The notes below the pieces were generated by a model. That model searched no databases. It was given only the letters and a program-made list of their open reading frames with translations, and was not told where the DNA came from. Position numbers and translations under genes: made by a program. From NCBI GenBank assembly GCA_016214905.1, contig JACRMQ010000004.1:62001-126000 (forward strand): a stretch of DNA of 64,000 nucleotides. The letters are read 5' to 3'. The stretch's first letter is position 1. Each line of letters begins with the position of its first letter. Shown here piece by piece: positions 61,975-64,000 of this stretch. Origin of the DNA: Ignavibacteriales bacterium (lineage in GTDB: Bacteria > Bacteroidota > Ignavibacteria > UBA10030 > SZUA-254).

Positions 61975-64000
61975 ATGCAAAAACTGAATCATTTTAGATA
62001 TTTATTTATTTTCATATTTTTACAAGGGATAGATCTTAGCGCTCAGGTAACGGGACGATTAACCATCAGATGTTTTACTTCTATTGATTCCACACCAATA
62101 TTCAATTATTCAGCGTTGTTAAAGAATGGTTCAGGAATACCGCTTGATTCTTCTTTCTCAGGAGAATCAAATGAGATACAATTCAGTGTAGATATAACAT
62201 CGATACAAAATGAAAATTATAATTTGTCTGGTTTTAACCTAGAAGATAATTATCCAAATCCCGCAAATCCAAGTACAGTAATAAAGTTCGAAATCGGTCA
62301 ATCATCTCAAACATCGCTTGAGATATATAACATACTCGGTCAGAAAGTTCGCACGATCATCAATAATCATCTCTCATCAGGTTCTTATAGAGCTTTATGG
62401 TACGGAGAAAACGATGATGGTATTCCGACTGCTAACGGAGTATATTTTTATAAACTTGTTTCTGGTTCGAATCAGGCAGCGAAGAAGCTCGTTTATTTTG
62501 GTGGCGGTTCTGGCGGATTGTTGTCTACATATCACCAAATCGAGAATCGGAATATTCCTTCGCATTATTTAAACGAGTATAGTCTCCATTACTTTGTTAG
62601 CCTTATCTCAACTAACCTAACTTTTCCCATGTTTGAAGATACAAGTTTGAGTATTGATATTTTGTCTGATACTTTAATGAACGTTTATCTTACACCATTT
62701 CCGATAGTACCACTATTTGATACGATTCCTAATTTTAATTTGATGGAGGATGATACACATGCCGATACATGTAGCATAGATTTATGGTTATATGCTACCG
62801 GCTTCGAGAAAAACGGTCAGATTTCATCTGATTCATTATTGCTATTTAGATTGTTACCTTATGACTCGAGCAAAGCACAGCTCGGCATTCGAAATAATCA
62901 GATTCTTTATGTCAAGGGTTTGACATCAGACTCAAATGGTGTGACAGAAGCAACAGTTGAAGTCGAGTCACCTAATGGCGGAGTTGCACGACAAAAAGTT
63001 CATGTGATTGTTGATCCTCAAAGAGATATCAGAGTCGTTGCTAAAGATTACCAAGGCAAAAATGTCGATGCCTGGATAATGGCAAAAAATGAGCTTGGCG
63101 ATTCAGTTACTGCAAGAAGTGGAGAACTATGGAGTCAATATCCAGTTGTTCACAGCACATCAAGAAAGGGAGGCACAACAGGAAACAAAGGTGGCGGAAA
63201 ATATCGCAATAGTCCAGCAGACAGCATTGCACATGTTCAAATAAGGCCGAGCGACGGAGACACACTTTATACTCGTTTACTAAATGATCCAAAATGGATT
63301 AAAGTTGGATATTTGCCAGGCGATAAAGATACAATGGGTGTGTATATGTTCCCAGCACCACCAAGAAATGTTTCAGGATCATTGGTTGACTTTGAAAACA
63401 ACCCCAGAAATGGGATAATCATGGCCACCAATGATTTAGGAGACACAATAAGGGCTTTAACAGACTCAGCAGGACATTTTGCTTTAGTTATCCCTCGAGG
63501 GAATTATGTTGATTTAAAGGGGCATATTATCAATCCAAATCATCCAGGTGGATTTATTAGAACAATGCCAAGAATAGAGGGAACTCGGGACACATCTGGA
63601 GTCTTAATTGATGTCGTTCCGGATTTAGCAGATAGTGTTTATATTGATAGGGATACAATGAGGCTTGCAGCATATTTTGCAAATTTCAGATCTGGCTCAG
63701 GAATGCCTTTTGAAGGATTGAAAAAAGGATCTGCCGAGTTTGACCATATCTCTAGCAGAGCTTGGACTGGAGATACATTATTTGCAGACGAACAAGACTC
63801 AATTGATGCAATAACTACCAGAAATATCGATCCATTAATTGGTTTACCATCGATAAAATATCATGTTCCACAAGATAGTTTGACCAATGGTGCTGTGCCG
63901 GGTGCTGTTACATGGGTAAAAAAGAAAGACATCGCCGGCGCATCCGAAAGAGTTAATGTAGATCCTGAGCAAGATGGGCAATATTATACTTTGGTGAGGT
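61975..64000 (+). CDS. Large exported protein with an internal FlgD/sorting-like domain (3' end beyond window)
   Basis: The frame is open from the ATG at 61975 to the right edge (675 codons, no stop). Signal peptide MQKLNHFRYLFIFIFLQG...LSAQ. Residues about 85-175 form a FlgD-like / type IX-style domain (LEDNYPNPANPSTVIKFEIG, LEIYNILGQKVRTI, GVYFYKLVSGSNQAAKKLVYFGG). That domain normally closes a protein; here about 500 residues follow, with carboxypeptidase-regulatory-like segments (DYQGKNVDAWIMAKNE, VSGSLVDFENNPRNGIIMATND). The frame reads VDPEQDGQYYTLVR at the edge, which could open a further domain. Function cannot be assigned without the C-terminus. Confidence 0.8.
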   Translation, partial: MQKLNHFRYLFIFIFLQGIDLSAQVTGRLTIRCFTSIDSTPIFNYSALLKNGSGIPLDSSFSGESNEIQFSVDITSIQNENYNLSGFNLEDNYPNPANPSTVIKFEIGQSSQTSLEIYNILGQKVRTIINNHLSSGSYRALWYGENDDGIPTANGVYFYKLVSGSNQAAKKLVYFGGGSGGLLSTYHQIENRNIPSHYLNEYSLHYFVSLISTNLTFPMFEDTSLSIDILSDTLMNVYLTPFPIVPLFDTIPNFNLMEDDTHADTCSIDLWLYATGFEKNGQISSDSLLLFRLLPYDSSKAQLGIRNNQILYVKGLTSDSNGVTEATVEVESPNGGVARQKVHVIVDPQRDIRVVAKDYQGKNVDAWIMAKNELGDSVTARSGELWSQYPVVHSTSRKGGTTGNKGGGKYRNSPADSIAHVQIRPSDGDTLYTRLLNDPKWIKVGYLPGDKDTMGVYMFPAPPRNVSGSLVDFENNPRNGIIMATNDLGDTIRALTDSAGHFALVIPRGNYVDLKGHIINPNHPGGFIRTMPRIEGTRDTSGVLIDVVPDLADSVYIDRDTMRLAAYFANFRSGSGMPFEGLKKGSAEFDHISSRAWTGDTLFADEQDSIDAITTRNIDPLIGLPSIKYHVPQDSLTNGAVPGAVTWVKKKDIAGASERVNVDPEQDGQYYTLVR

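Noticed and set aside
1-64000. CRISPR arrays
   Set aside because: No set of identical 23-40-base direct repeats with unique spacers was found; the 21-bp array has no spacers and diverged units.

Overview
The window looks like a chromosomal segment of an AT-rich bacterium of the Ignavibacteria/Chlorobi side of the Bacteroidota. The assignment is inference. It rests on several exported proteins that end in an NYPNPFNP-type C-terminal sorting domain, on a PorV/PorQ-family outer-membrane protein beside a TonB-dependent receptor, and on small families typical of that group (DUF4783-like, DUF4834-like). Promoters resemble TTGAnn-17-TATnTT. The window opens inside a dihydroorotase gene and closes inside a large secreted-protein gene.

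Layout. 1-11.2 kb: metabolic and envelope genes (pyrC, a lipoprotein, a DUF4783-like protein, a giant NtrY-like sensor kinase, pgeF, glmS, a FabI/FabL-like reductase, an acyl-CoA dehydrogenase). 11.3-16.4 kb: a DNA methyltransferase without a visible restriction partner, tRNA-Phe, and a compact arsR-arsM-HMA-copA metal cluster whose promoter overlaps a perfect palindrome. 16.7-20.7 kb: a LolA-like exported protein and a large Asp-box protein. 20.9-24.2 kb (minus): a B-family DNA polymerase with an altered motif C, a small protein and a RecA/RadA-like protein lacking both Walker motifs, transcribed from a palindrome-rich promoter; this looks like a mutasome-type DNA damage cassette. 24.8-26.6 kb: tRNA-Lys, tRNA-Leu, a small exported Fn3-like protein, maf and a B12-binding subunit. 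26.6-31.1 kb (minus): nfeD, slipin and a second, more degenerate B-family polymerase. 31.1-31.5 kb: tRNA-Ser(GGA) with a GIY-YIG gene starting one base after it and a broken copy of the tRNA 3' end beyond it. 31.7-42.8 kb: six secretion/outer-membrane genes. 42.8-43.7 kb: a second tRNA-Ser (GCT) with a GIY-YIG gene and a broken tRNA copy. 45.1-49.0 kb: an arsenic operon (arsC, redox proteins, permease, CcdA, ACR3). 49.0-50.4 kb: non-coding, with nested inverted repeats and 22 units of an indel-free 21-bp array. 50.4-55.3 kb: exported proteins and membrane enzymes. 55.8-61.9 kb: gltX-glnS, folB-folK, a deoxynucleoside kinase and nadA.

The most unusual signals are: (i) two tRNA-Ser loci where a tiny GIY-YIG gene lies between an intact tRNA and a broken copy, with double-hairpin inserts falling exactly in the T-, D- and anticodon loops of the broken copies; (ii) the divergent polymerase / inactivated RecA-like operon with its double palindromic operator; (iii) the 21-bp array; (iv) compound inverted repeats at 52.4-52.7 kb.
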